From Craurococcus roseus (lineage in GTDB: Bacteria > Pseudomonadota > Alphaproteobacteria > Acetobacterales > Acetobacteraceae): a stretch of 64,000 nt of DNA. The stretch is taken from positions 1-64,000 of the forward strand of contig NZ_BAAAFZ010000011.1 of the NCBI RefSeq assembly GCF_039523795.1, in the 5' to 3' direction. This document shows positions 1-10,746 of the stretch, piece after piece. The first letter of the stretch is position 1. Every line of letters begins with the position of its first letter. A program made the position numbers and the translations under genes. The notes beneath the pieces were generated by a model, which saw only the letters and a list, made by a program, of their open reading frames with translations, had not been told where the DNA came from and did no database searches.

Positions 1-2649
<2,649 letters not shown>

Positions 2650-2838
2650 GGGCGGCACCATTGGCCGGGGCCGATGCGATTTGCAACCGCGTCGACGGGG
2701 CGCGGCGCGCGGCGGATGGCCGTCCCTGACACCAACCGGCGGCACCGGGCCGTGACGCGGCGCACCGTCCGCCGCGCCGCGGCGGATGGAAGGTGCGGCC
2801 GGGCGCCGGGCGCCGGCCCCACAACTCGGGAGGGCACC

Positions 2839-3576
2839 ATGTCGGAAACCGCGGCCCTGTCGCCGCCTACGCCGGACAACGACACCGACGGCGACGCCAA
2901 GGTCGTTGCCATATCAGGCACGACCGCCTCTCGCGGCCAAACCGGCAGCGTCCCGCCGGAAAGCGGCAAGGCGGCCGATCCCGTTTGGCTGGGCGAGGCC
3001 CGCAAAGAGGCGGCGCGCATCGAGTACGACTGCCAGTTCCACGCGGAGGCGCAGTTCGAAGCCTGCGCGCGCTGGGCGCGTTGGAGCACCGCTTTGGGCT
3101 TCGTGTCCGCCGTGCTCGGCGCGCTGACCGCCAGCGCCGTCGCCAGCGTGTTGGGCGACGCGGGCCTGGGTGTGGGCGTCCAAACGGCCGCCGAGACCGC
3201 TGCCCGATCCCAGAACGACTGGCCGACGGTGCTGAAGCTCTGCATCGCCTTCGGCGCGCTATTTGCCGGGGTCGTGGCCGCCGCGGTGCGTTTCCTCGAC
3301 CCCCAAGGCCGCACGGCCCAGCACGGCGCCGCCGGCAAACGCTACCGGGCGCTCGCCGACGAGGCGCGCCAGTTCCGCAACCTCGAAGCGACCGCGGACG
3401 CGACGCGGGACAACCTGTTCCATCACCTGCAAACGATGATCAGGCACCGGGCGGAGATCCACGAAGCGGCGCCGGTGGTGCCGAAGAAGGCCGTCGCCGC
3501 GACGCGCGCCAAGGCCAAGAACGATGCCGACTTGGTCGGGCTGGCCGAAAAGGCGGGGCGGGGAGCGCCGGCCTAG
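2839..3576 (+). CDS. SLATT-domain two-helix membrane protein
   Basis: A 245-residue protein resembling the SLATT family, two-transmembrane proteins often paired with nucleotide-sensing defence modules and proposed to form pores or act as membrane effectors. Visible order: a disordered N-terminus (1-50), a charged helix with EARKEAARIEYD, hydrophobic segments at about 84-105 and 131-152, then the family-like turn FLDPQGRTAQHGAAGKRYR and a long cytosolic helix. The start is preceded by GGGAGG at proper spacing. No SMODS, SLOG or nuclease partner is adjacent: the neighbours are a helicase and an MFS transporter, so it looks like an orphan. The SLATT assignment is from pattern memory and needs a profile search. 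Confidence 0.72.
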   Translation: MSETAALSPPTPDNDTDGDAKVVAISGTTASRGQTGSVPPESGKAADPVWLGEARKEAARIEYDCQFHAEAQFEACARWARWSTALGFVSAVLGALTASAVASVLGDAGLGVGVQTAAETAARSQNDWPTVLKLCIAFGALFAGVVAAAVRFLDPQGRTAQHGAAGKRYRALADEARQFRNLEATADATRDNLFHHLQTMIRHRAEIHEAAPVVPKKAVAATRAKAKNDADLVGLAEKAGRGAPA

Positions 3577-3649
3577 CCACGCCCGGAGACGGGCGGGGCA
3601 GTCGGCTCGGCTTGGCAAGCGGGGCGCCATCGGGGCAGCTTGCGCCGGC

Positions 3650-4816
3650 GTGCCCCCGTTCCGCCCTCCCGCGTCCCCAGGCGTCCCCGTCCGCTTCGCC
3701 CTGCTCTTCGCCGCGCAGTTCGCGGCCATAGGCGCCATGATGCCGTTCCTGCCGGTGATGCTCCAGGCCAAAGGCCTTTCGGCCGAGCAGGTCTCGGCGG
3801 TCCTGGCCGCGGGTTCGGCGGTGCGCCTGCTGGCGGCGCCGGCCATCGGGCGCGGCGCCGACGGGTTGGGCGACCCGCGGCGCGTGCTGGTGCTGGCCGC
3901 GGCCGTCGCGGGCTGCACCGCCTTCGGCTACGCGCTGGCGCCCGCCGGCTTCGTGCCGTTGCTGCTGGTGGCGCTGCTGCACAGCCTGTTCCTGGCGCCG
4001 GTGGTGCCGCTCTCGGACGCGCTCTGGCTCGGCGCCTCCCGCCGGCTGCGCCTCGATTACGGGCGGGTGCGCTCTGCGGGGTCGGCCGCCTTCATCCTCG
4101 GCGCCGTGGCCGCCGGGCAGGCGGTGGCGCTGGCCGGGCCGGTTTCGGCGGTGTGGCTCTACGCCGGCGGGCTGTTGCTGGCGGCGTTGGCGGCGCGCGG
4201 CCTGCCGGCGGAGCCGGGCGCGGACGGGCGCGGACGGGCGGGCTTCGCGGCGCCGTTCCGCGAGGCGCCGTTCCGTTGGCTGCTGCCGCTGTCGGCGCTG
4301 ATCCAGGGCAGCCACGCGCTCTACTACGGCTTCTCCACCATCCACTGGACCGCGGCCGGGCTGTCGCCCGCCGTCATTGGCTTGCTCTGGGCCGAGGGCG
4401 TGGTGGTGGAGGTGCTCATGTTCCTGTGGAGCGCGCCGCTGGTGGCCCGGCTGGGGCCGGCCGGCCTCGCCTTTCTGGCCGCCGGCGCCGGCGCGGTCCG
4501 TTGGGCGGTGACGGCCGAGACCACTTGGCTGCCGGCGCTCGCGGCGGCGCAGGCGCTGCACGCCCTCACCTTCGGCGCGCAGCACCTGGGGGCGATGCGC
4601 GTGCTGGCGCGGATGCCGCCGGGTCAGGCGGCGACGGCGCAGACCCTGCACTCCTCTTTGGGCACGGGCTTGGCGATGGGGGTGCTGACGCTCCTTTCCG
4701 GACCGCTCTACGCGAGGTTCGGCGGGAACGGGTTTTGGGCGATGGCGGGGCTCTGCGCGGCGGCCTTGCCCTTCGCGTTGGGGCTGCGTGCCGCGCTGCG
4801 GCGTCGCCGGCATTGA
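3650..4816 (+). CDS. MFS transporter (MFS_1-like/HcaT type)
   Basis: Inner-membrane major facilitator of about 388 residues with some twelve hydrophobic segments. The first helix (RFALLFAAQFAAIGAMMPFL) and the LxxxGLSAEQVSAVLA loop resemble the MFS_1-like group that includes HcaT (phenylpropionate) and LacY-related permeases. The frame is open further upstream, but that stretch overlaps the preceding SLATT gene and reads as Arg/Gly-rich noise, so I chose the GTG at 3650, right before the hydrophobic domain. The substrate cannot be told from the sequence, and no catabolic genes are adjacent. The next gene starts 73 bases downstream on the same strand. Confidence 0.85.
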   Translation: MPPFRPPASPGVPVRFALLFAAQFAAIGAMMPFLPVMLQAKGLSAEQVSAVLAAGSAVRLLAAPAIGRGADGLGDPRRVLVLAAAVAGCTAFGYALAPAGFVPLLLVALLHSLFLAPVVPLSDALWLGASRRLRLDYGRVRSAGSAAFILGAVAAGQAVALAGPVSAVWLYAGGLLLAALAARGLPAEPGADGRGRAGFAAPFREAPFRWLLPLSALIQGSHALYYGFSTIHWTAAGLSPAVIGLLWAEGVVVEVLMFLWSAPLVARLGPAGLAFLAAGAGAVRWAVTAETTWLPALAAAQALHALTFGAQHLGAMRVLARMPPGQAATAQTLHSSLGTGLAMGVLTLLSGPLYARFGGNGFWAMAGLCAAALPFALGLRAALRRRRH

Positions 4817-4889
4817 CGCAGGTCATCGCGCACGGGTCGGAAGGGCCGCATGCAGCAGGGCGTGCCCAAGACAAGAGGGGAGATCCTCC

Positions 4890-5339
4890 GTGCGTTTCTT
4901 TCCGGCAGCCGCCTTCGCCTGTGCCGTGCCCGTCGCCGCGGCGGCGCAGCCCTACGGCCCTGAGATGGTGGTCGAGCGCTTCCTCGACACGTTCCGCGCC
5001 GGCGACCTCGACGCGATCGTGTCGCTGCACGCGCCGGACGCGTCCTGGCTGCCGACCACGGGCGGCCCGAGGCTCGACGGCCGGGACGCGATCCGGGGCT
5101 ACTACCAGCGCATCTTCGCCGGAACCCAGGCGCGGAGCATCACGCCGAGCAACGAGCGTTGGCAGCCCTTGGGCGACGACGTCGCGGTCCGCAGCGCCGA
5201 CATCCGGATAGACCAGAAGACGACGGACGGCCGCGCGCTCGTCACCTTCGCCCGCCTGACCGCGGTGTACCGCCGCGACGAGGGCGGCGGCTGGAGCATC
5301 GTCCACCAGCACAGTTGCCAGCGGCCGGCCGCGCAGTAG
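4890..5339 (+). CDS. secreted SnoaL/NTF2-like (DUF4440 type) protein
   Basis: A 149-residue protein with a short signal peptide (FFPAAAFACAVPVAAAAQ) followed by a SnoaL/NTF2-like cone fold: VVERFLDTFRAGDLDAIVSL with HAPDASWL and DAIRGYYQ, then strands ending in YRRDEGGGWSIVHQHS. Such domains act as small-molecule binding or isomerase folds; periplasmic members are mostly of unknown role. The start is GTG, supported by the purine-rich GAGGGGAG seven to ten bases upstream; the longer in-frame reading lacks a signal sequence. Catalytic function cannot be assigned. It stands alone between the MFS gene and the Bug receptor. Confidence 0.75.
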   Translation: MRFFPAAAFACAVPVAAAAQPYGPEMVVERFLDTFRAGDLDAIVSLHAPDASWLPTTGGPRLDGRDAIRGYYQRIFAGTQARSITPSNERWQPLGDDVAVRSADIRIDQKTTDGRALVTFARLTAVYRRDEGGGWSIVHQHSCQRPAAQ

Positions 5340-5480
5340 CGTCCGCCGGCGTGATTCCCGGCGCGGCGCCGGAGGGTCGCGGGGCGCGCGGCCGGGTAGG
5401 CGAGGCCGAGGGGCGCGTGTAGCCTCCCGCCGACGGCCGGACCGAAACGATGTCGCGCCGGGCCGAGGGAGGATCGCCGG

Positions 5481-6458
5481 ATGGGTGTTTCGCGCCGCGC
5501 CCTTCTCACCCTTGCCGCCGCTGCCGGCGCCATGCCCGCGGACGCGGCGCGGGCGCAGGACTTCCCATCCCGGCCCGTCACCATCATCGCCGCGGGGGCG
5601 GCCGGCGGGCCGACCGACACCATCACCCGCATCCTCGCCGACGCCATGGGTCGGCACCTCAGCCAGCCCGTGGTGGTGGAGGCGACCGGGCCGGCGCACG
5701 TCGCCACGCAGCGCCTGACGCAGATGCGGCCGGACGGCCACACCCTGATGGTGACGAACGTCGGCATGGCGGCGAGCGCCACGCTGTTCCGTCGCCTGCC
5801 CTACGAGATACCCGGGAGCTTCGCGCCGCTCGGCTTGGTGTCCGACGCGGCCATGACCCTGGTCGCGCGCCCCGGCTTCCCCGCTGCCGACGCGGCCGGG
5901 TACATGGAGGCGCTGCGGCGGGAGAAGGACAAGCTGAACCTCGCCACCGCCGGCCTTTCCTCCGCCGCCAACCTGTGCGGTCTGCTGGTGCAGCAGGCGG
6001 CGGGGGCGCAGGCGACGATCGTGGTGTTCCGCGGCACGGGCCCGGCCATCGCCGAGCTGATGGCCGGGCGCATCGACATGCTTTGCGACCAGGCGACCAA
6101 CACCGTGCCCTACATCCGCGACGGGCGCGTGCGGGCCTACGCCGTCACCAGCTCGCGGCGCCTGCCCGGATTGCCGGACCTGCCGACCATGGCCGAGGCC
6201 GGCTTCCCGGGCGTCGCCATGAGCGCGTGGCACGGGCTGTTCGCGCCGGCCGGCACGCCGGAGCCGGTGCAGGAGGCGATCGCCGACGCGCTGCGCCGCG
6301 CCCTGCGGGAGGAGCGGCTGCGCGCGCGCTTCGCCGACCTGCTGACCGAACCGGCGACGGAGGAGCGCGCCACGCCTGCGTTCCACCGCCGCTTCCTCTC
6401 GGAGGAGGTGGAGCGCTGGCGGCCGATCATCCAGGCGGCCGGCGCCTACGCGGACTGA
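5481..6458 (+). CDS. Bug-type tripartite tricarboxylate transporter (TTT) substrate-binding protein
   Basis: Periplasmic receptor of the Bug/TctC family, 325 residues, the normal length. It has a signal peptide (MGVSRRALLTLAAAAG to ARAQ), then the family opening FPSRPVTIIAAGAAGGPTD and the later hallmark LPGLPDLPTMAEAGFPG. Bug proteins bind carboxylates or other small metabolites and hand them to TctAB-type permeases; none lies in the window, so it is an orphan like most Bug genes in this lineage. GGGAGGA precedes the ATG. Its last 13 bases overlap the 3' end of the convergent TauD-family gene. The ligand is unknown. Confidence 0.9.
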   Translation: MGVSRRALLTLAAAAGAMPADAARAQDFPSRPVTIIAAGAAGGPTDTITRILADAMGRHLSQPVVVEATGPAHVATQRLTQMRPDGHTLMVTNVGMAASATLFRRLPYEIPGSFAPLGLVSDAAMTLVARPGFPAADAAGYMEALRREKDKLNLATAGLSSAANLCGLLVQQAAGAQATIVVFRGTGPAIAELMAGRIDMLCDQATNTVPYIRDGRVRAYAVTSSRRLPGLPDLPTMAEAGFPGVAMSAWHGLFAPAGTPEPVQEAIADALRRALREERLRARFADLLTEPATEERATPAFHRRFLSEEVERWRPIIQAAGAYAD

Positions 6459-7453
6459 AGCCGCGCCGGGATGCCGTCGTGCTCGCCGAAGTCCGGGGCG
6501 AGCGGCCGGCGTTCCTCGAAGGACAGCCACAGGCGCAGCATCAAGCGGCGGCGCCCCGGCTCCGGCCAGTCCTCGAACTCCGTGCGGGCGTGGGCGGTGG
6601 TGTAGTTGTTGCAGAACTGCATGTCGCCGGGTTCGAGCATCATGTCGAGGCGCATGTCTTCGCGCGCGCAGAGCGCCGACACCAGCTCCAACGCTTCCCG
6701 CTCGGGCCCGGTCAGCGGCACGCCGCGCCTCTGCGCGCCGGTCTCGATCGGGTTGCGGATGAAGCGGCAGGACAGGACGCCGGCGTGCTCGCTGAACACC
6801 GGGATGGCGCGCGGCGAGACGCCCGCGGGATTGTCCGCCGCCTCGCGCTCCGAATAGTGGAAGCCGCGGCGGAGGATGGGCAGCAGGTCCGGGCGGGTGC
6901 GCCGGATCTCCTCGTGGACCGCCATCGTGCTGACCACGCTGGACAGCCCGCCCTCCTTCGCCCGGCGCTGGCACAGCAGGCCGACGAGGTCGCAGCGGTC
7001 GGTGTGGAAGTCGAGCCGCGCGCGGGTCTGGTAGCCGCGGGTACTGGCGCTGCCGTAGGTGCGGCCCTCGTCCATCACCCGCCCGAGCAGGTCGCCGTGC
7101 GAGTTCTGCGACACGGGGCGGCCGAGGTGCGTGCCGATGCCCCAGAACACCGCTTCGCGGTCCTCCTCGCCGAAGCGGTCCGGTGGAAGGCCGGTGAGCA
7201 GGAAGAAGCCGCGCCCGGTGCGCGCCTCTTCCAGCAGCGCGGCGAGGCGCGGGGCCAGGCCGGGCAGCGGGAAGCCGGTGCGGGTGATGGCGGTGGCGGT
7301 GGCGGGCAGGCCGCGCGAGCGGACGCGGCGCAGCGCGGCGGCCAACTCCTCCACCTCCGAGTCGGTCAGGCGGTGCGACCAGCCTTCGGTTCCCGCGAGG
7401 TCGGCACCCCGCCAAGCGCTGGCTCGCACGACGGCGGCGGCGTTGTCGGGCAT
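6446..7453 (-). CDS. TauD/TfdA-family Fe(II)/2-oxoglutarate dioxygenase
   Basis: A 335-residue oxygenase of the TauD/TfdA (clavaminate synthase-like) fold. The iron-binding HxD is in LDFHTDRCDLVGLLC and the distal histidine in YTTAHARTEFEDW, with the 2-oxoglutarate-binding Arg probably in RRRLMLRLWL. GRGFFLLTGLP near residue 85 is the family N-terminal strand. It probably hydroxylates a small imported compound; sulfonates are only one possibility. Start: GTG and ATG are adjacent; I chose the ATG because AAAGG is then at better spacing. It is the last gene of a minus-strand run, 11 bases after a Bug receptor, which suggests the receptor and enzyme share a substrate. It converges on the other Bug gene. 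Confidence 0.85.
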   Translation of the reverse strand: MPDNAAAVVRASAWRGADLAGTEGWSHRLTDSEVEELAAALRRVRSRGLPATATAITRTGFPLPGLAPRLAALLEEARTGRGFFLLTGLPPDRFGEEDREAVFWGIGTHLGRPVSQNSHGDLLGRVMDEGRTYGSASTRGYQTRARLDFHTDRCDLVGLLCQRRAKEGGLSSVVSTMAVHEEIRRTRPDLLPILRRGFHYSEREAADNPAGVSPRAIPVFSEHAGVLSCRFIRNPIETGAQRRGVPLTGPEREALELVSALCAREDMRLDMMLEPGDMQFCNNYTTAHARTEFEDWPEPGRRRLMLRLWLSFEERRPLAPDFGEHDGIPARLQSA

Positions 7454-7464
7454 CACGGCGCCTT

Positions 7465-8448
7465 TCAGTCCAGGGACAAGCCCAACACGCGGATGAGCGG
7501 CCAGTAGATCGCCCGCTCGGACGCGATCAAGCGCTGGTGCTCCTCCGGCCCGCCCGAGAGCGGGTCGAGCCCGATCTCGCGCATCCGGCCTTGCACGGTC
7601 GGATCGGCTAGAGCGGCGGCCAGTTCGGCGGTGAGGCGCGCCGCCACGTCGTCGGGCGTGCGCACGGGCGCGGTGAGCCCTTGCCAGGCGTAGGCTTCGA
7701 AGCCCGGCAGGTTGAACGCCTCGGCGGCGGTGGGCACGTCGGGGATCGCGGGGAGCCGGGCCGGGGAGAGCAGCGCGAGCGGCCGCACGCGCCCCGAGCG
7801 GATCACCTCCGCGCCCGCGGCCATGTCCAGCACCGCCGCCTCGACCGTGCCGGCGACCAAGTCGTTCATCACCGGCGCCATGCCGCGGTAGGGCACGTGG
7901 TTGAGCCTCACGCCGAGGTCGCGCGCCAGCCGCTCCGTCGCCAGATGGTGCGGGCTGCCGATGCCGGGGGAGCCGTAGTCCATCGCGCCACCCCGGGCGC
8001 GGGCGCGCTCGGAGAAGCCGGCGGCGTCCACCGCGCCGCCCTCGCGCTTGGCGCAGAGCACGAGGTGGAAGCGCGCCATCAGGCCGAGCGGGCGCAGCCC
8101 GTTGTCGGCGTCGAAGGGCAGCCGCTTGTAGAGGGCCGGGTTGAACACCAGCGTTTCGTTGCCCGCCGTGAACACGGTGTAGCCGTCCGGCGGGGCGTTC
8201 GCGGCGGCTTCGGCGGCGATGTTGGTGGCGGCGCCCGGCCGGTTCTCCACCACCACCGGCGTCCCGAGCCGCGCCGACATGGCGGCGCCGACGAGCCGCG
8301 CCAACACGTCGGTGCCGCCGCCGGCGGGGTAGCCGACGATCCAGCGCACCGGCCGCTCGGGCCAGGCGGCGCGCGCGGCGCGTGGGGCGACAGCGAGCGC
8401 GGCCGTCGCGAGCAGCGCCGCGCGCCGGTGGACGGTGCGGTCGTTCAT
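7465..8448 (-). CDS. Bug-type TTT substrate-binding protein
   Basis: Second Bug/TctC periplasmic receptor, 327 residues. A signal peptide with two arginines (MNDRTVHRRAALLATAALA to ARAA) is followed by WPERPVRWIVGYPAGGGTD, then VVENRPGAATNIAAEAAA and YGSPGIGSPHHLATE, all typical of the family. It lies between PhyH-type (22 bases upstream) and TauD-type (11 bases downstream) oxygenase genes on one strand, so it is probably co-transcribed with both. No TctA/TctB permease is present. It is clearly diverged from the plus-strand Bug gene beginning at 5481, so a recent duplication is unlikely. Confidence 0.9.
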   Translation of the reverse strand: MNDRTVHRRAALLATAALAVAPRAARAAWPERPVRWIVGYPAGGGTDVLARLVGAAMSARLGTPVVVENRPGAATNIAAEAAANAPPDGYTVFTAGNETLVFNPALYKRLPFDADNGLRPLGLMARFHLVLCAKREGGAVDAAGFSERARARGGAMDYGSPGIGSPHHLATERLARDLGVRLNHVPYRGMAPVMNDLVAGTVEAAVLDMAAGAEVIRSGRVRPLALLSPARLPAIPDVPTAAEAFNLPGFEAYAWQGLTAPVRTPDDVAARLTAELAAALADPTVQGRMREIGLDPLSGGPEEHQRLIASERAIYWPLIRVLGLSLD

Positions 8449-8470
8449 TCCCTTGTCGGCCGTGCCGCCG

Positions 8471-9352
8471 TCATTCCGCCGCCGCTTTGGGCGCGTCGAA
8501 GAACTTGTTCTTGAGCCCCTTCTGGTTCTCGTAGATGGAGCCTTGCAGGTCCGCCGGCGGCAGCGGCAGCCGGACCGGGACGGGCGCGAGCCGCGGCTCG
8601 ATGCCCGGCGTGCCGGCCACCATCAGCGCGTCGTACTTCTCCAAACCGTCCGGGAAGCCGAGCAGCGGCCACGCGTCGGCGGCGCGGAACTGGAACAGCA
8701 GCAGGCGACGCTCCCTGTCCGAAGTGTTGGGCGCCGAACCGTGGACCGCGCGGACGTGGTGGACGGTGATGGAACCGGCCTTGCCGGTCAGCGGCACCGC
8801 GGCCGAGTAGTCCACCTCCTTGCGCGAAGGGTCCATGGCGCCGCAGAACCGGCCCTCGGCGTGGTGGTCGAAGACCGGGCCGCGGTGCGAGCCGGGGATG
8901 ACCAGCAGCGGGCCGTTTTCCAGGTCCATGTCGTCCATGCACACGCCCACGGCGGCGAGGTCGTCGTTGGTGTGCGGGTAGAAGGCCCAGTCCTGGTGCC
9001 ACTCCACCGCCGCGCCGAAGCCGGCCGACTTCATGTTGAGCTTGGCGGTGTCGAAGCGGATGTCCGGCCCCCACAGGTCTTGCAACACCGCCACGATCTT
9101 CGGGTGCTTCACCAAGCGGCCGTAGGCGTCGTGGTGCAGATGCGGCGATTTGATGCGCCGCACGCGCGGTTGAGCGGCCGAGTGGCTGTCCTCCAGGTCG
9201 TATACCGCGTCGTGCGCCGTCAGGCCGCGCGCCCGCTCCACGAAGCCGTCGGTGACGGCGCGCAGTTCGGCCACCTCTTCCGCGCTCAGCACGTCGGGCA
9301 CGACGATGGCGCCGACGCGCTCGTACTCGTCCTTTTGCGCTTGGGTGAGCAT
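8471..9352 (-). CDS. phytanoyl-CoA dioxygenase (PhyH) family protein
   Basis: A 293-residue Fe(II)/2-oxoglutarate oxygenase of the PhyH/EctD fold. The metal site is visible as EWHQDWAFYPHTN (HxD) at about residues 117-130 and the distal histidine in VRAVHGSAPNTSDRERR, whose following Arg normally binds 2-oxoglutarate. NGPLLVIPGSHRG is the usual PhyH core strand. Length is ordinary. It sits 12 bases after an ABC receptor gene and 22 before a Bug receptor gene, so a role in oxidising an imported metabolite is inferred. Two unrelated 2OG oxygenases in one operon is notable. Confidence 0.88.
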   Translation of the reverse strand: MLTQAQKDEYERVGAIVVPDVLSAEEVAELRAVTDGFVERARGLTAHDAVYDLEDSHSAAQPRVRRIKSPHLHHDAYGRLVKHPKIVAVLQDLWGPDIRFDTAKLNMKSAGFGAAVEWHQDWAFYPHTNDDLAAVGVCMDDMDLENGPLLVIPGSHRGPVFDHHAEGRFCGAMDPSRKEVDYSAAVPLTGKAGSITVHHVRAVHGSAPNTSDRERRLLLFQFRAADAWPLLGFPDGLEKYDALMVAGTPGIEPRLAPVPVRLPLPPADLQGSIYENQKGLKNKFFDAPKAAAE

Positions 9353-9364
9353 CGCTCCCTCCGT

Positions 9365-10705
9365 TCAGGTCCGGTAGTGGCGCTGCGCGGCACGCACCGC
9401 CTCGCGCACCGAATCCGCCGGCCGCTGCTGGCCGGTGACGACGCGGGCGAACATGTCCACCACCACCCAGTTCTCCGCCACCGCTCCGGTGGCCGGGGTG
9501 ATCGGCCCCTTGTAGCCCTCGTAGAAGGGCGTATCCATCGCCGCGCTGTAGACCTTGAGCTTGGGGTCGGAGGACCAGACCGCGCTCGCCCCGTAGTTCT
9601 TCAGCGGCTGCGACCAGTAGCCGAGGCACCCCGTCAGCCAGGGGTCGTATTGCGGCGCCTCCATCATGAAGCGCAGGTACTCCTTCGCCGCGTTGGGCGC
9701 GCGGGTGTAGCGCGGCACCATGGCGTTGAGGGTGAGCGCCGTCTCGGGCGCCTTGGCCGCGGCGCCGTAGGGCATCTCCGCGTGCTCGGTGTCGGCGGCG
9801 ATGGCGTTCTGCGCCGCGTCCTGCGCGGTCTTGAGCGAGTAGTAGATGGAGACGCCGTTCTGCGTCAGCCCGATCTCGCCGGCGACGAAGGCGCGGTTGT
9901 TGCTCGCGCCGTTCCAGGCCATCGTGCCGGGGATCATCGTCTCTTGCAGGGCGCGCGCGTAGTCGAGGGCGCGGAGCGTCGCCGGCGTGTCGAGCGAGAC
10001 CTTGCCGTTCTCGTCCACGAGCGAGACGCCATGCGACCAGAGCAGCCAGTTGGCGTAGGCCGGCGCGTCGCCCGGCGCGTGGCTGAGCGCGAAGCCGCAC
10101 GGCCGGCCGATGCGCTTCAGGCCTTGGCAAAGACGCAGGAAGGCGTCGAGGTCGTTCGGGATGCCGTCGAAGCCGGCCTCCTTCACCCAGGCGGCGCGGT
10201 ACACCACCGGGCTGGTGGTGCCGCCCATGGGCAGGCCGAGCCAGGCGCGGGAGTTGAAGCGGCGGCCGTAGGTCTGCGCCAGCTCGTGCCAGCCGCCGTA
10301 CTTGGCGCCGAGGTAGTCCGCGAGGTCGGTCAGTTCGATGATCTTGTCGGCGTACAGGTGCGGGTCGGCGCCGAAGCCGATGATGACGTCCGGCCCCTGC
10401 CCGGTGTTGGCCGCCACCGCCACCTGCACCGGCATGTCCGGCCAGTTGACGTAGTCGATCCGCACCTCGACGCCGGTCTCCTCGGCGAATTTGCGGCTGT
10501 TCGCGTTGAAGATGGCCTCGTCGGGGTCCACGAACTTCGCGGGCCGCAGCACGCGCAGGCGGGCGCCGCGTTCCACGGCGAAGCGGGGCGCCGGCACGTC
10601 GGCCGCGGCGATGGCGGCGGAAGCGGCGGGCGGCGGCGCGGCGGCGACCAGCACCCCGGCCCCGAGCGCGCCGGCAACGGCCCGGCGGCGGCTGATCGGC
10701 TCCAT
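9365..10705 (-). CDS. ABC transporter extracellular substrate-binding protein (family 1, sugar/oligosaccharide type)
   Basis: A 446-residue family-1 solute-binding protein. The N-terminus MEPISRRRAVAGALGAG looks like a twin-arginine or Sec signal. The mature part has FAEETGVEVRIDYVNWPDMP, GQGPDVIIGFGADP, the hinge-type YANWLLWSHG and a late NAMVPRYTRAPNAAKEYLRF, typical of UgpB/MalE-like proteins. I chose the ATG after GGGAGGGACG; an upstream in-frame extension is Arg-rich and lacks a signal. No ABC permease or ATPase gene is near, so the receptor is an orphan in this window. It leads the receptor/oxygenase operon, 41 bases after the ybdK-like gene. Confidence 0.85.
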   Translation of the reverse strand: MEPISRRRAVAGALGAGVLVAAAPPPAASAAIAAADVPAPRFAVERGARLRVLRPAKFVDPDEAIFNANSRKFAEETGVEVRIDYVNWPDMPVQVAVAANTGQGPDVIIGFGADPHLYADKIIELTDLADYLGAKYGGWHELAQTYGRRFNSRAWLGLPMGGTTSPVVYRAAWVKEAGFDGIPNDLDAFLRLCQGLKRIGRPCGFALSHAPGDAPAYANWLLWSHGVSLVDENGKVSLDTPATLRALDYARALQETMIPGTMAWNGASNNRAFVAGEIGLTQNGVSIYYSLKTAQDAAQNAIAADTEHAEMPYGAAAKAPETALTLNAMVPRYTRAPNAAKEYLRFMMEAPQYDPWLTGCLGYWSQPLKNYGASAVWSSDPKLKVYSAAMDTPFYEGYKGPITPATGAVAENWVVVDMFARVVTGQQRPADSVREAVRAAQRHYRT

Positions 10706-10746
10706 CGGCGGCGTCCCTCCCAGGACCGGCGTTCTTGTCGCTGACG

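Noticed and set aside
4566..7415. A 949-codon minus-strand open frame across MFS, NTF2-like and Bug genes
   Set aside because: No ribosome site, no family motif, and it overlaps three well-supported genes on other frames.
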